From Alloalcanivorax dieselolei B5 (GTDB lineage Bacteria > Pseudomonadota > Gammaproteobacteria > Pseudomonadales > Alcanivoracaceae): a stretch of DNA of 64,000 nt. Within the stretch, counting starts at the first letter, position 1. Each line of letters starts with the position of its first letter. Location: positions 4,297,001 through 4,361,000 of the forward strand of contig NC_018691.1 in assembly GCF_000300005.1 (NCBI RefSeq), given 5' to 3'. The position numbers and the translations under genes are program-made. A model generated the notes under the pieces. It was not told the origin of the DNA, did not search any database, and saw nothing but the letters and a program-made list of their open reading frames with translations. Positions 10,334-18,664 of the stretch are shown here, in pieces.

Positions 10334-10691
10334 GGGGCCGACAAGGTTTCGACGCCGGTATTGAACTCTGTGGTGCATGCCGAGAAGGTCACGAGTCTCG
10401 TAAAACATTTGTGGCATCTTTAAAGTAATCGCAAACGACGATACTTACGCACTGGCGGCCTAAGGCCTGCCTACGGTCAAGCGACCCAGCCTGTGGGGAA
10501 GCGCGACCGGCATCGCTACACAGGCTCGCAGCAAAGTCCGCCCCGGGCCGCGCTGTTAAAACTTAAAGGGGCTCGGCTCTTTCGTCCTGCCCGTCGGGCT
10601 GAAAGGGCCTAAATCAATAGACACGGCTAAGCATGTAGATCTGCAGGCGGATTGCTGACGGACGCGGGTTCGATTCCCGCCGGCTCCACCA
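10334..10691 (+). ncRNA. ssrA: Transfer-messenger RNA (tmRNA)
   Basis: Rescues ribosomes stalled on mRNAs lacking stop codons. The 5' end GGGGCCGACAAGG pairs with the 3' end CCGGCTCCACCA to form the tRNA-like acceptor; GGACGCGGGTTCGATTCCCG forms the T arm. The internal reading frame at 10431-10463 resumes on GCA and encodes ANDDTYALAA followed by TAA, very close to the E. coli tag ANDENYALAA. Length (358 nt) is typical of one-piece tmRNA. Its 3' end is a frequent integration site for genomic islands, but no integrase lies beside it here. Confidence 0.98.
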
Positions 10692-10725
10692 ATTTAAAGC
10701 TCCACCGATGAAAGACCGATGAAAG

Positions 10726-10758
10726 AAAAGGGGCGCTCCATTCGGGGCGCCCCTTTTT
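10726..10758 (+). terminator. Rho-independent terminator of ssrA
   Basis: Stem AAAAGGGGCGC (10726-10736) with GCGCCCCTTTT, ending in TTTTT at 10754-10758. It starts 35 bases after the tmRNA CCA end. Confidence 0.9.
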
Positions 10759-10953
10759 CGTTCTGGCCGTTGATCCGGTGAGGACGCCCCCCCCCCCTCG
10801 ACAGACCCAACCACCGTAGGGTAGGAGCGGCCCACGGACCGCGATACTCTTTTGATCCATCAGACGCGCACGCGGGATCCGTGGCGCTCCGGTGATCACT
10901 CTCACCGGACCAGCATCCTCAGAGACACCCGGGAAAGGGACAGGAATAACATC

Positions 10954-12060
10954 ATGATCAGAATCGGTTTGCTATTGATGCTGCTGATGAGCATGGCATT
11001 GAGCTCCGGCTGCGGCGTCTACAACGCCTATAAGTCCCACAATGCGCCGGATCTGCTCCCCATCCCGCCCGAACTGGCCGGGGTCGATCCGGAAAAAGAA
11101 AAGGCACGGATGGACGATCTGGCAAGGCAGCTCGAAACCGCTCTTGCCGCCGGCAAGTCCGTGGTGATTTCTCCCATTTTCACCAAGGACGCCTACCACC
11201 AGGGCTTCCGTGGCGAGGACGGCCTGGATGTGCTTTGGGAGAACCCCAATCAGGCCGGCGGCAGTTATTCTCTTACCTGGCTGCGAGCCACCCAGATCCG
11301 GGTCGACGGCCGGGATTATCTGGTCTCAGTGGAAGAGCCGGGCCGCTACAGCCTCAAAGTGGTCAATTATCAGGCCAGGGACGCCAACCTCGACGGCATG
11401 AAACGGGCCGACAAACCGGTCGCTTCACGAGGCCTCGGAGTCACCTATCTGAGCAGCGGCTCCTACAAAGGCCATGAATGGACCCAGGAGTGGCAAGACG
11501 AGATCTCCTGGAATGACCGCCCTCGCCTCAAGACCTATTGCACCCCCACGATGGGCGGCCATTGCATCCCCCATAACGTGATGGAATCCCGCAAACGGGT
11601 GATGCGGGAAGCCGGCTATCACACCACGGTGAAGGAGGTAGCCAAGCCCGCCGTCGACGTGGCCACGGTATTGGATCGCGACTTCGCCGCCTTTGACCTG
11701 AGCGCGGGCGAGGTAGTGATGATCGACGGTGTCTTCGCCAAACCGCCCAACAACTGGTTCGTGGACGACGCCTGTGTCGAAAGCTCGGTCGCCGGCATAC
11801 TGCAGTGCGAGCTGAGAGGCTTCACCATGCAACGGCTCCGGCCTTCCATGGACGCCTTCCGCCAGGGGCTGTCCGAACCGGCATTGAGCCCCAACCGGCG
11901 GGCACGCCAATTGAACCTGACTTCCCGGAACTACAGCGTTCCCAGCGAGACACTGGCCAAGTTATTGTCTTCCGCCACGTATCGACAAGTGCGCTTTTCC
12001 GCCAAACCGGGTGAGGTCGATGAAGCCTGGGGACAAACCTACTACTTGAATCTGGACTAA
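10954..12060 (+). CDS. Lipoprotein of unknown function
   Basis: A 368-aa protein with a clear lipoprotein signal: MIRIGLLLMLLMSMALSSGC, Cys at residue 20, then a mature exported protein. No family is recognised. The body has several Cys residues (YCTPTMGGHC, DACVESS, ILQCELRG) that could form disulfides in the periplasm. ATG at 10954 follows an AGGA at suitable distance; an in-frame start 102 bases upstream would bury the signal peptide. It is the first gene after ssrA and its 3' end overlaps the convergent MFS gene by 4 bases. Confidence 0.85.
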   Translation: MIRIGLLLMLLMSMALSSGCGVYNAYKSHNAPDLLPIPPELAGVDPEKEKARMDDLARQLETALAAGKSVVISPIFTKDAYHQGFRGEDGLDVLWENPNQAGGSYSLTWLRATQIRVDGRDYLVSVEEPGRYSLKVVNYQARDANLDGMKRADKPVASRGLGVTYLSSGSYKGHEWTQEWQDEISWNDRPRLKTYCTPTMGGHCIPHNVMESRKRVMREAGYHTTVKEVAKPAVDVATVLDRDFAAFDLSAGEVVMIDGVFAKPPNNWFVDDACVESSVAGILQCELRGFTMQRLRPSMDAFRQGLSEPALSPNRRARQLNLTSRNYSVPSETLAKLLSSATYRQVRFSAKPGEVDEAWGQTYYLNLD

Positions 12061-13364
12061 CGCCCACCGTCCGCCCCGGTTTCCTTTCGCTTCTGCGCCC
12101 TGCCCAGGCCGGCCCCCACGCCGGCCCAGGCCACAGCGATCCCCGCGCCGATCACCATCGGCAGCGCGGGGACGGAGGCCATCAGATCCAGCCCGCTTTT
12201 CACCCAGCCACTCAGCGCATCGCCACCCCGGTAGACCACCGTGTCGATGGCGTTCTTGGCTTTGTATTTCTGTTCGGCGGGGACCACGGTGTAGAGCATC
12301 TCGCGGCCGGGACGAACCAGCGCGTACTCGCCGGCACGCCGGGCAATCATGACGACAACGAAGACCGCGAACGTGGGCGCCAGAGCGAGCCAGAGAAAGC
12401 CCGCGGTGATCACCAAAGGCACCGCCGTGAGCAGAACCCCCACACCAAGGCGCTGGGCAATGCGGCCGGTCAGGAACACCTGGGTCAGAATCGCCAGCGC
12501 CTGCACCACTGTGTCGATCAACCCAAACACCTGGGTTTGCCGGGTGCGGTCAGGGAACGTCTCGGCCACCAGCCTGGCCTGCTCGAAATAGAGAAAGGTG
12601 CTGACACTGGCCAGCAACAGCACGAAAACCGCGATGGCGATCAGATAAGGAGAGCCGAACACCTCGCCGATACCGGCCAGGGGATTGCCGCCCAAAGCGC
12701 GTTCGCGGTGCCCGTCACCGGCCCGCTCGCGATCCGGCTCCCGGTGGCGGTCCCGCCAGCGATGCAACCAGCCCGCCGCGACCGCGCTGGCGGCAAGCAG
12801 ACCGGCCGCCAGCAGCAGCAACCCGGCATGGCCGATGGGCGCCACCAATACCGTGCCCAACACCGGCCCGGTAAGTCCCCCCAGGCTGGCGCCACCGGCA
12901 ATCAAGGCGAACAGGCGCTTGGCTTCGGCGCTGACGAACACATCCGCCAGCACACTCCAGGCAAGAGAAATAGCCAGCAGGTTGAACACCGAAAGCCAGA
13001 CATAGAACACCCGCCCGGCCCAGACGTCGCCCGGCAGCCAGACCATGGCGGCGGCGAAACCCAGCAGATTGGTAACGAAGAAGCCGTAAACCCAGGGCAG
13101 AATATGGCGCCGGGATACCCGCGACGCTACCCAACCGAACGCTGGCAGCGCCACCAGGGTAGCCACGAAGGTGGCGGTGAACAGCCATTGCAGGTTGTCC
13201 ACACCGCCGGCCACGCCCATGGTTTCGCGCACCGGCCGCAGCATGAAATAGCCGGTGAACAGAGAGAAAAACATCAGCAGCCCCGCCACCACCGCCGGGG
13301 CCTCCACAGGGCGAACATTGAACAGCCGGACCACCAGCCGCGACACCGGGTGGGCGGGCGCCAT
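12057..13364 (-). CDS. MFS / TLC-type (ATP:ADP translocase-like) membrane protein
   Basis: A 435-aa polytopic inner-membrane protein with about 12 hydrophobic segments. The N-terminal pattern YFMLRPVRETMGVAGGVDNLQWLFTATF resembles the free-living-bacterial branch of the NTP/NDP-exchange-like MFS family; substrate unknown. There is a charged insert rich in Arg/Glu/His around residues 205-225 (HRWRDRHREPDRERAGDGHR). The ATG lies 2 bases after the stop codon of the aldo/keto reductase, so the two are probably translationally coupled. Confidence 0.85.
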   Translation of the reverse strand: MAPAHPVSRLVVRLFNVRPVEAPAVVAGLLMFFSLFTGYFMLRPVRETMGVAGGVDNLQWLFTATFVATLVALPAFGWVASRVSRRHILPWVYGFFVTNLLGFAAAMVWLPGDVWAGRVFYVWLSVFNLLAISLAWSVLADVFVSAEAKRLFALIAGGASLGGLTGPVLGTVLVAPIGHAGLLLLAAGLLAASAVAAGWLHRWRDRHREPDRERAGDGHRERALGGNPLAGIGEVFGSPYLIAIAVFVLLLASVSTFLYFEQARLVAETFPDRTRQTQVFGLIDTVVQALAILTQVFLTGRIAQRLGVGVLLTAVPLVITAGFLWLALAPTFAVFVVVMIARRAGEYALVRPGREMLYTVVPAEQKYKAKNAIDTVVYRGGDALSGWVKSGLDLMASVPALPMVIGAGIAVAWAGVGAGLGRAQKRKETGADGGR

Positions 13365-13366
13365 GG

Positions 13367-14281
13367 TCAGGAGAATAGGGCGCGCAAATCGCGGCGCTGC
13401 CGTTCGGTCAACATCGGCCCGTAACCGGCCTGCAGATTATCGCTCTGGCGATGGGGCTTCCCGGTGGCGGGAATGACCGCGGTCACCGCCGGATGACTGA
13501 TGGAAAACTTCAGGAACGCCTGGGCCCAGGAATCGATCCCGGCTTCCGGCGCCCATTCCGGCAGCGGCCGATCCGCCACCTGGCGGAACAGGCGGCCATC
13601 ATCAAAGGCCCGATTGATCAACACCGCCACGCCCAAATCCCGGGCCAGCGGAAACAGTCGCTCTTCCGCCTTGGTGGAAATCACCGAATAGTTGATCTGC
13701 AGGAAATCCGGCTTGCTGGCTTCCACCACCTCGGCCAACTGATCCTGACCACTATCAAGCCAGTGCGTCACGCCGCTGTAACGCACCTTGCCTTCTTTCT
13801 TGAGGTCGTTGATCAGCGCCATCTGGGTTTGCCAGTCCTGCATGTTGTGCACCTGCAGCAGTTCCACTTTGTCGGTTTTCAGGCGGCGCAGCGAGTTTTC
13901 AAACTGGGCCTTGCCGGCCTCTCTGCCAGTGCTGGAAATTTTCGTGGCCAGAAACGTTTTTTCCCGCAGTCCCAGCTGACTCAACAGGTCACCGATCACC
14001 GTTTCCGCCGAACCATAGCTGGGCGCGGTATCGATCAAGCGTCCGCCACCGGCGAAAAAACGCCGAAGCACTTCACGCAGGGGATCGCGCTCCTGGTCAG
14101 AGGTGCCCACCTCGAAACTGCCGGACGAGCCCATGCCAATAACCGGAATCGCTTCACCGCTGGAAGGAATGGTCCGCATCGCCATGGCAGCGTCCTTTTC
14201 GCTGGCCGCCCAAAGCGGCGACAACGCCAGGCCGGCGGCGGAAGCCGCGCCGGCTTTCAACAGAGTACGTCGGGACAGCAT
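13367..14281 (-). CDS. Aldo/keto reductase with Tat signal
   Basis: NAD(P)H-dependent oxidoreductase, 304 aa, with an N-terminal twin-arginine signal (MLSRRTLLKAGAASAAGLALSPLWAA), so it is probably folded with cofactor and exported to the periplasm. The TIM-barrel motifs LIDTAPSYGSAE (catalytic Asp and Tyr), TKISSTG, LLQVHNMQDW and the C-terminal cofactor region TAVIPATGKP are present. AAGGAGG precedes the ATG. It is coupled to the downstream MFS gene. Periplasmic aldo/keto reductases are less common than cytoplasmic ones; substrate unknown. Confidence 0.9.
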   Translation of the reverse strand: MLSRRTLLKAGAASAAGLALSPLWAASEKDAAMAMRTIPSSGEAIPVIGMGSSGSFEVGTSDQERDPLREVLRRFFAGGGRLIDTAPSYGSAETVIGDLLSQLGLREKTFLATKISSTGREAGKAQFENSLRRLKTDKVELLQVHNMQDWQTQMALINDLKKEGKVRYSGVTHWLDSGQDQLAEVVEASKPDFLQINYSVISTKAEERLFPLARDLGVAVLINRAFDDGRLFRQVADRPLPEWAPEAGIDSWAQAFLKFSISHPAVTAVIPATGKPHRQSDNLQAGYGPMLTERQRRDLRALFS

Positions 14282-14330
14282 GAGAGCACCTCCTTATCCT
14301 TATATCGACCGCTTCGTATCGAAAACCGGG

Positions 14331-15125
14331 TCAGCAGATATCGTCCACCACGCCGCCGTCCACGCGCAACGCCGCACCACTGGTGGCGGACGCCTGGGTG
14401 GAGCAGACATAGACCACCATGTTCGCCACTTCCTCGACACTGGCGGGACGCTGAATCACCGAGCTCGGACGCTCCGCCATGACAAATTCCCGGCCCAACG
14501 TCTCCACCGACTTGCCGGTGCGCGCCATCTCGTCCTGCATCATGGCGCGGAAGCCATCCGAAAGCGTCGGCCCGGGCAAGACCGAATTAACGGTGACGCC
14601 GCTGCCGGCCACATGTTTGGCAAGGCCACGCGACAAGGCCAACTGCGCGGTTTTGGAGACGCCATAGTGAATCATGTCGGCGGGAATATTGCGGGCCGAC
14701 TCCGATGAAATGAACACCACCCGGCCCCAGCTTTTCTCCACCATACCCGGCAGATAAGCCCGGGAAAGCCGCACCCCGGACATGACGTTGGTTTCCCAGT
14801 AGTCATCCCAGGTATCGTCGTCAGTATCGTAGAAATCCTTGGGCCCATAGATGCCGACATTGTTGACCAGAATATCCACCGCCGGGATTTGCGCCAGCAG
14901 CGCCTTGCAACCGGACAGGTCGGCGAGATCCGCCGCCACACCCCGTGAATTCACGCCCGGCACGTCCGCGGCCAGCCTGTCCCTGGCCCGGGCCACCGAC
15001 TCATCACCGCGGCCATTGAGAATCACCTCCGCGCCGGAAGCCGCCAGGCCCACGGCAATGGCATAACCAATACCGCCAGTGGAAGCGGTGACCAGCGCGG
15101 TCTTACCGGATAAATCAATATTCAT
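14331..15125 (-). CDS. SDR family oxidoreductase
   Basis: Short-chain dehydrogenase/reductase, 264 aa. Shows the Rossmann nucleotide-binding motif TASTGGIG (residues 13-20), NNVG, and the catalytic Tyr-Lys in MIHYGVSKTA. C-terminal RPASVEEVANMVVYVCSTQASATSGAALRVDGG is typical of classical SDRs. ATG at 15125 is preferred over 15167. It is divergent from the LysR gene at 15251, a common arrangement in which the LysR protein regulates the SDR. Substrate unknown. Confidence 0.93.
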   Translation of the reverse strand: MNIDLSGKTALVTASTGGIGYAIAVGLAASGAEVILNGRGDESVARARDRLAADVPGVNSRGVAADLADLSGCKALLAQIPAVDILVNNVGIYGPKDFYDTDDDTWDDYWETNVMSGVRLSRAYLPGMVEKSWGRVVFISSESARNIPADMIHYGVSKTAQLALSRGLAKHVAGSGVTVNSVLPGPTLSDGFRAMMQDEMARTGKSVETLGREFVMAERPSSVIQRPASVEEVANMVVYVCSTQASATSGAALRVDGGVVDDIC

Positions 15126-15250
15126 ACTCAGCCTTCCGATTTCGGGTTCAAACCTGCAAACCGTCATGAACAGATAATGTGCGCATTCAAAAGGCGTTGC
15201 ACAATCACCGGAATCGGATAAGGATTGTTTCCAAATCGTTGAGAATAATC

Positions 15251-16159
15251 ATGCTCAAGGACATCAACGACCTGCGCATCTTCGAACGCATCGTGGCACG
15301 GGGCAGCCTCTCCGCCGCCGCACGTGAACTGGGCCTGTCCCTGGCGGTGGTGAGCAAACGTCTGGGAGAACTGGAACGGCAGCTGGATGCGCGGCTGTTG
15401 CACCGGACCACCCGCCGGCTCTCGCTCACCGAGGAAGGCGACATTCTTCATCAACATTGTCTGCGCCTGCTGTCCCAGGTGGACGAGGCGGAAGCGGCCC
15501 TGCTGCATCACCATGGCAGTGTCACCGGCACCCTGCACCTGACCGCCCCCACCGGTTTCGGGCGCCGCCACTTGGTGCCGGCACTGTCACGTTTCACCCA
15601 CGAATACCCGGAGCTGCGAGTACAACTGGCCCTGACCGACACGGTGGAAGACCTGGCCAAGGGCGGGTTCGATCTGGCGATCCGCTACGGCGAACCCTTG
15701 GATTCGCGCATGGTGGCGCGCCGCCTGGCCCCCAACCGCCGGGTGCTGTGCGCCAGCCCCGACTACCTGCAACGCAAGGGCGCCCCGCGCAAACTGGCGG
15801 ACTTGGCTGATCACGCCTGCATTCTGATCGGTCAGCAACCACAGGCGGACTGGTATTTCGGTCGTGGGCAACGTGAAAGCGCCGTGCGCATCACCGGCGC
15901 CTTCTGCTGCAACGACGGCGAGGCCGCCCACGCCCTGGCCCTGCAAGGCGCCGGCATCGTACTGAAGTCCATCTGGGACGTGGGCGAGGACCTGCACCGC
16001 GGCCGTCTGATCCAGGTACTGCCCCGCCACGCTCCCGCCGCCGCGCCCTTGAATGCCCTCTACCTGCACGGCCGCCATCTGGCCCCACGGGTTACCCTGT
16101 TCCTGGATTTCCTCAAACAGTATCTGCATGCCCATCCCCAGAGCACCCGCGCTAAATAG
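15251..16159 (+). CDS. LysR family transcriptional regulator
   Basis: 302-aa regulator with an N-terminal winged helix-turn-helix (residues 1-60, IFERIVARGSLSAAARELGLSLAVVSKRLGELE) and a C-terminal substrate-binding domain of the CrgA/DsdC-like type (HLTAPTGFGRRHLVPAL). The 125-base gap to the divergent SDR gene should hold the shared operator; no clear T-N11-A site was identified by eye. It probably controls the SDR-AKR-MFS genes. Confidence 0.93.
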   Translation: MLKDINDLRIFERIVARGSLSAAARELGLSLAVVSKRLGELERQLDARLLHRTTRRLSLTEEGDILHQHCLRLLSQVDEAEAALLHHHGSVTGTLHLTAPTGFGRRHLVPALSRFTHEYPELRVQLALTDTVEDLAKGGFDLAIRYGEPLDSRMVARRLAPNRRVLCASPDYLQRKGAPRKLADLADHACILIGQQPQADWYFGRGQRESAVRITGAFCCNDGEAAHALALQGAGIVLKSIWDVGEDLHRGRLIQVLPRHAPAAAPLNALYLHGRHLAPRVTLFLDFLKQYLHAHPQSTRAK

Positions 16160-16280
16160 GCGCTCACCCCGCGCGAAAATCGGCATCATCAATTGCCCGT
16201 GAAACCGTTGACCCCGCGCAAGCCGGACCACCATGATCAAGGATCCGATTTCGGGCGAGCGGTGAATCAAGGACACGAAG

Positions 16281-17243
16281 ATGGAATCCTTACCGATCAT
16301 TTCCATGGCGGGGTTGTTGAGCGAGCAACCGGCGGAGCGTCAGGCCACGGCCAACGAACTGGGGCGCGCCTGCCGGGATATCGGTTTTTTCTACCTGGTG
16401 GATCATGGGATTCCGGACTCCGTGTTCGAGGCATTGTTCGAGGACGCCTCGGCTTTCTTCTCACTGCCGTCCGACCGCAAGGAAGCGCTCTCCATCAAAC
16501 GCTCCCCGCATAATCGCGGCTACGTGGCGATCCAGGACGAAAAACTCAACCCGGTTTCCGGCGCCGACAGCAAGGAAGCGTTCAACATCGGCCATGACCT
16601 GCCGGCGGATCACCCCGACGTGCTCAATAATAAACCCTTCTGCGGAGTGAATTACTGGCCGGATCTTCCTGGCTGGCGTGAGCGCACCCTGAATTATTAC
16701 CACCGCTGCCTGAACGTGGCCCGCACCCTGCACCGCGGCTTCGCCCTGGATATGGGCGCCCCTGAAGATTTCTTCGAGTCCCGCCTGATCGAGCCCATCG
16801 CCACCCTGCGCATGCTGCGCTACCCGGCCGCCCAGGGTGACCCGCAAAGGGCGGACGGCGCCGCCGGCACTCACACCGACTACGGTAACGTCACTCTATT
16901 GAAAACCGACCGCGTCCCCGGTCTGGAAGTGCGCACCAAGGACGGCCAATGGATCGATGCCCCCAGCCTTCCCGGCGCCTTCGTCTGCAACATCGGCGAC
17001 TGCCTGATGCGCTGGAGCAACGACCTCTACCAGTCCACCCCTCATCGGGTACGCACACCGGAAGCCGAGCGCTACTCCGTGGCGTTTTTCATGGAAGCGG
17101 ACCCGGACGCCATGGTCGATCCTCGCGATCTGTTCCCCCACCAGGAGCCACACTACCCACCGGTCAGCTGTAGCGACTACCTGGCGCAGCGACTCAACTC
17201 CACCTACGACTTCCGCGCCGAACCGCGCCAGGCCAATCGTTAG
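16281..17243 (+). CDS. 2OG-Fe(II) oxygenase, isopenicillin N synthase family
   Basis: Non-haem iron dioxygenase, 320 aa. The DIOX N-terminal domain (residues 1-110, IGFFYLVDHGIP) is followed by the jelly-roll core with iron ligands His198 and Asp200 (GTHTDYG) and His255 (STPHRV), and the 2-oxoglutarate-binding pair Arg264-x-Ser266. These match the family, so it should be active. Substrate unknown. A second family member lies at 50428 inside the purine region. AAGGA lies upstream of the ATG. It is followed by a 28-bp inverted repeat. Confidence 0.92.
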   Translation: MESLPIISMAGLLSEQPAERQATANELGRACRDIGFFYLVDHGIPDSVFEALFEDASAFFSLPSDRKEALSIKRSPHNRGYVAIQDEKLNPVSGADSKEAFNIGHDLPADHPDVLNNKPFCGVNYWPDLPGWRERTLNYYHRCLNVARTLHRGFALDMGAPEDFFESRLIEPIATLRMLRYPAAQGDPQRADGAAGTHTDYGNVTLLKTDRVPGLEVRTKDGQWIDAPSLPGAFVCNIGDCLMRWSNDLYQSTPHRVRTPEAERYSVAFFMEADPDAMVDPRDLFPHQEPHYPPVSCSDYLAQRLNSTYDFRAEPRQANR

Positions 17244-17247
17244 CTAT

Positions 17248-17311
17248 TAAGGAACCTCTGAAAAACGTCATGCCGATCGAGTCCGGCATGACGTTTTTCA
17301 GAGGTTCCTTA
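17248..17311. repeat. 28-bp perfect inverted repeat (terminator or MITE-like element)
   Basis: The arm at 17248-17275 (TAAGGAACCTCTGAAAAACG, then TCATGCCG) is repeated exactly in reverse complement at 17284-17311, with an 8-base loop. It lies between two convergent genes and contains the stop codon of the minus-strand nucleotidyltransferase gene. A-rich and T-rich runs sit inside the stem, so it could terminate transcription both ways. Ends of the type GGAACCTCTGAAAA resemble insertion-sequence terminal repeats, so a fold-back MITE is the alternative. Confidence 0.85.
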
Positions 17312-17854
17312 GGCATTTACCACCAGCCTTGGCCAGATTTCCAGCCACTGTTTGGTGACTATGCGATCATTGAAGTCCTGGGGTTTTGGTCTTTTTGTAT
17401 TAATCGTTACGGTAAAGTCGAACAAGGTGTCAAAGCCAAAAGGGGACACCAACAGAATATCTCCGGTATTGCTCAAGGCGGCGCCGACCGCTGTTTCAAC
17501 CTCAACCCAGTAACTCATTGCATCTGACGTTGACGTGTAGGGCCTGTCGCGGTTCCGCTTGTGCATCCGCGCCTGATTCTTCACCGACCAAGGAACATCC
17601 AGAACGCTGACAAGCTCCCGTTCAAGCTTTCGATCTCTGCTCTCGGATATATCTACTGGATCGAAATGAACCAGATCAATATCGTTCAGGTCCGTGGCCT
17701 GTGAAAATCCATGAACCTTGTCCCATACAAGATTCCGTACGAATCCCGCGGCAAGACACCAATCCGAGAGTCCCAGACTCGCAGCAGCGAAAAGCGCTCT
17801 CATCCGCACGGGATCGTTTGCTATCCACTGTTTGATTCTGGCTTCAGAGTTCAT
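17309..17854 (-). CDS. Nucleotidyltransferase-family protein (DUF925-like)
   Basis: 181-aa protein with a nucleotidyltransferase-like core: AAGFVRNLVWDKVHGF followed by DLNDIDLVHFDP (a DxD-type metal site), as in the small family of uncharacterised nucleotidyltransferases PF06042. Enzyme activity is not established for this family. Base composition is visibly less G+C-rich than its neighbours, suggesting transfer. The start is ATG at 17854, six bases after a GTTAGGC recombination-core-like sequence. The stop codon lies inside the 28-bp inverted repeat. Together with the next gene it looks like an integron cassette pair. Confidence 0.8.
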   Translation of the reverse strand: MNSEARIKQWIANDPVRMRALFAAASLGLSDWCLAAGFVRNLVWDKVHGFSQATDLNDIDLVHFDPVDISESRDRKLERELVSVLDVPWSVKNQARMHKRNRDRPYTSTSDAMSYWVEVETAVGAALSNTGDILLVSPFGFDTLFDFTVTINTKRPKPQDFNDRIVTKQWLEIWPRLVVNA

Positions 17855-17860
17855 CAAGTT

Positions 17861-17951
17861 GCCTAACGAAAAAAGCTAAAGCAGCGCCCTGAAAAGGGCG
17901 TTCCGGTGGACGGCCGCAAGGCAGGGAACGTACTTCAGCAACGGGTTATGA
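17861..17951 (-). other. Candidate integron attC site (59-base-element-like)
   Basis: On the minus strand, the site opens at the stop codon of the VOC gene with TCATAAC (17951-17945), then GCTGAAG (17939-17933), inner stems CGTTCC/GGAACG and CGCCCT/AGGGCG, then CTTTAGC (17881-17875) and GTTAGGC (17867-17861), which fits the core GTTRRRY exactly. GCTGAAG and CTTTAGC pair with one G-U, and TAAC pairs with GTTA, giving the R''-L''-L'-R' layout of attC. R'' departs from the RYYYAAC consensus at two positions. No integrase gene is in the window. Confidence 0.55.
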
Positions 17952-18326
17952 GTTCTCTGATGGCTCAATGTCTTCACCAAACATGATTCGATGCCCCTCG
18001 GGCGTCGCCACGCCGAACTCACGCAACCCCCAGGGCTTATCGGATATTACCTGGAAAATTTCGGCACCACGCTGCTGGTAGTCTCGGTAAATCTCGTCTA
18101 TGCCCTCACAGTTTACATAGGCGAAGTACGAGTGCTCATGCGTATCACTGGCTGGAAGCTCGTCCGGGCAGTGCCCCAACATCACGTGAAAACCACCAAG
18201 ACTCAAGAACGACCAACCGTCCACACGGAACCGGGCGGAAAACCCCAGTTTGTCGAGAAAGTAGCGTTCCGTCTTCTCAAGATCCTTGACCGCCAAAACA
18301 TGCTGGGTGGCTTTTACTTCAAACAT
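17946..18326 (-). CDS. VOC family protein (glyoxalase/bleomycin-resistance fold)
   Basis: 126-aa protein with the repeated beta-alpha-beta-beta-beta fold: QHVLAVKDLEKTERYFLDKLGFS, then HSYFAYVNCEGIDEIYRDYQQRGAEI and FGVATPEGHRIMFGED. Metal ligands of the VOC type (His near the N-terminus, Glu near the C-terminus) are plausible. Reaction unknown. The ATG at 18326 has GGAG seven bases upstream; a start at 18338 would add four residues. Lower G+C than neighbours. It is immediately followed by the attC-like site. Confidence 0.88.
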   Translation of the reverse strand: MFEVKATQHVLAVKDLEKTERYFLDKLGFSARFRVDGWSFLSLGGFHVMLGHCPDELPASDTHEHSYFAYVNCEGIDEIYRDYQQRGAEIFQVISDKPWGLREFGVATPEGHRIMFGEDIEPSENS

Positions 18327-18564
18327 GGATGACTCCATTTACATTTTCCGACTCCGAAAAAGCCAACAAAACCAGAAAAGTCAACCAGTTACAAACTTTG
18401 ACCTGAAATCTGTCCCGGTTCTGTTGCCACAAAAAAGGCGCATCGTAGCCGCCACGCGGAACCAAACCCTGAATATCATTGCATCAAATTGGTGCACAAC
18501 TATAAATGCGCCCCAAAATAGCCCATAAAAGTCCTAAAAATCCCTATAAATCAGCGCTTTATTC

Positions 18565-18574
18565 TTGTATACAA
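18565..18574. promoter_or_regulatory. TTGTATACAA palindrome, candidate GntR operator (TauE/SafE gene)
   Basis: Perfect 10-bp palindrome TTGTATACAA, 90 bases before the TauE/SafE start. It is one of several GTATAC-centred sites in intergenic regions across 18-48 kb. The rest of 18327-18664 is A/T-rich compared with the genes around it and shows no other recognisable feature. Confidence 0.6.
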
Positions 18575-18664
18575 AAATGGCATCCTAGCCAGAATTTCCT
18601 CTAGGGGGAATCCGGAGCCGCGCCCGGGAAGCGACCCGGCCGGCGCAGATCAAATCGTCTGGGG

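Noticed and set aside
10614-10905. Short minus-strand frames over the tmRNA 3' end (for example GIEPAS- or ESNPRPS-containing)
   Set aside because: Well-known spurious translations of the antisense of a tRNA-like T arm; not proteins.
10692-12060. Genomic island with integrase inserted at the tmRNA 3' end
   Set aside because: No integrase gene and no second copy of the tmRNA 3' end seen in the window; the tmRNA terminator is intact.
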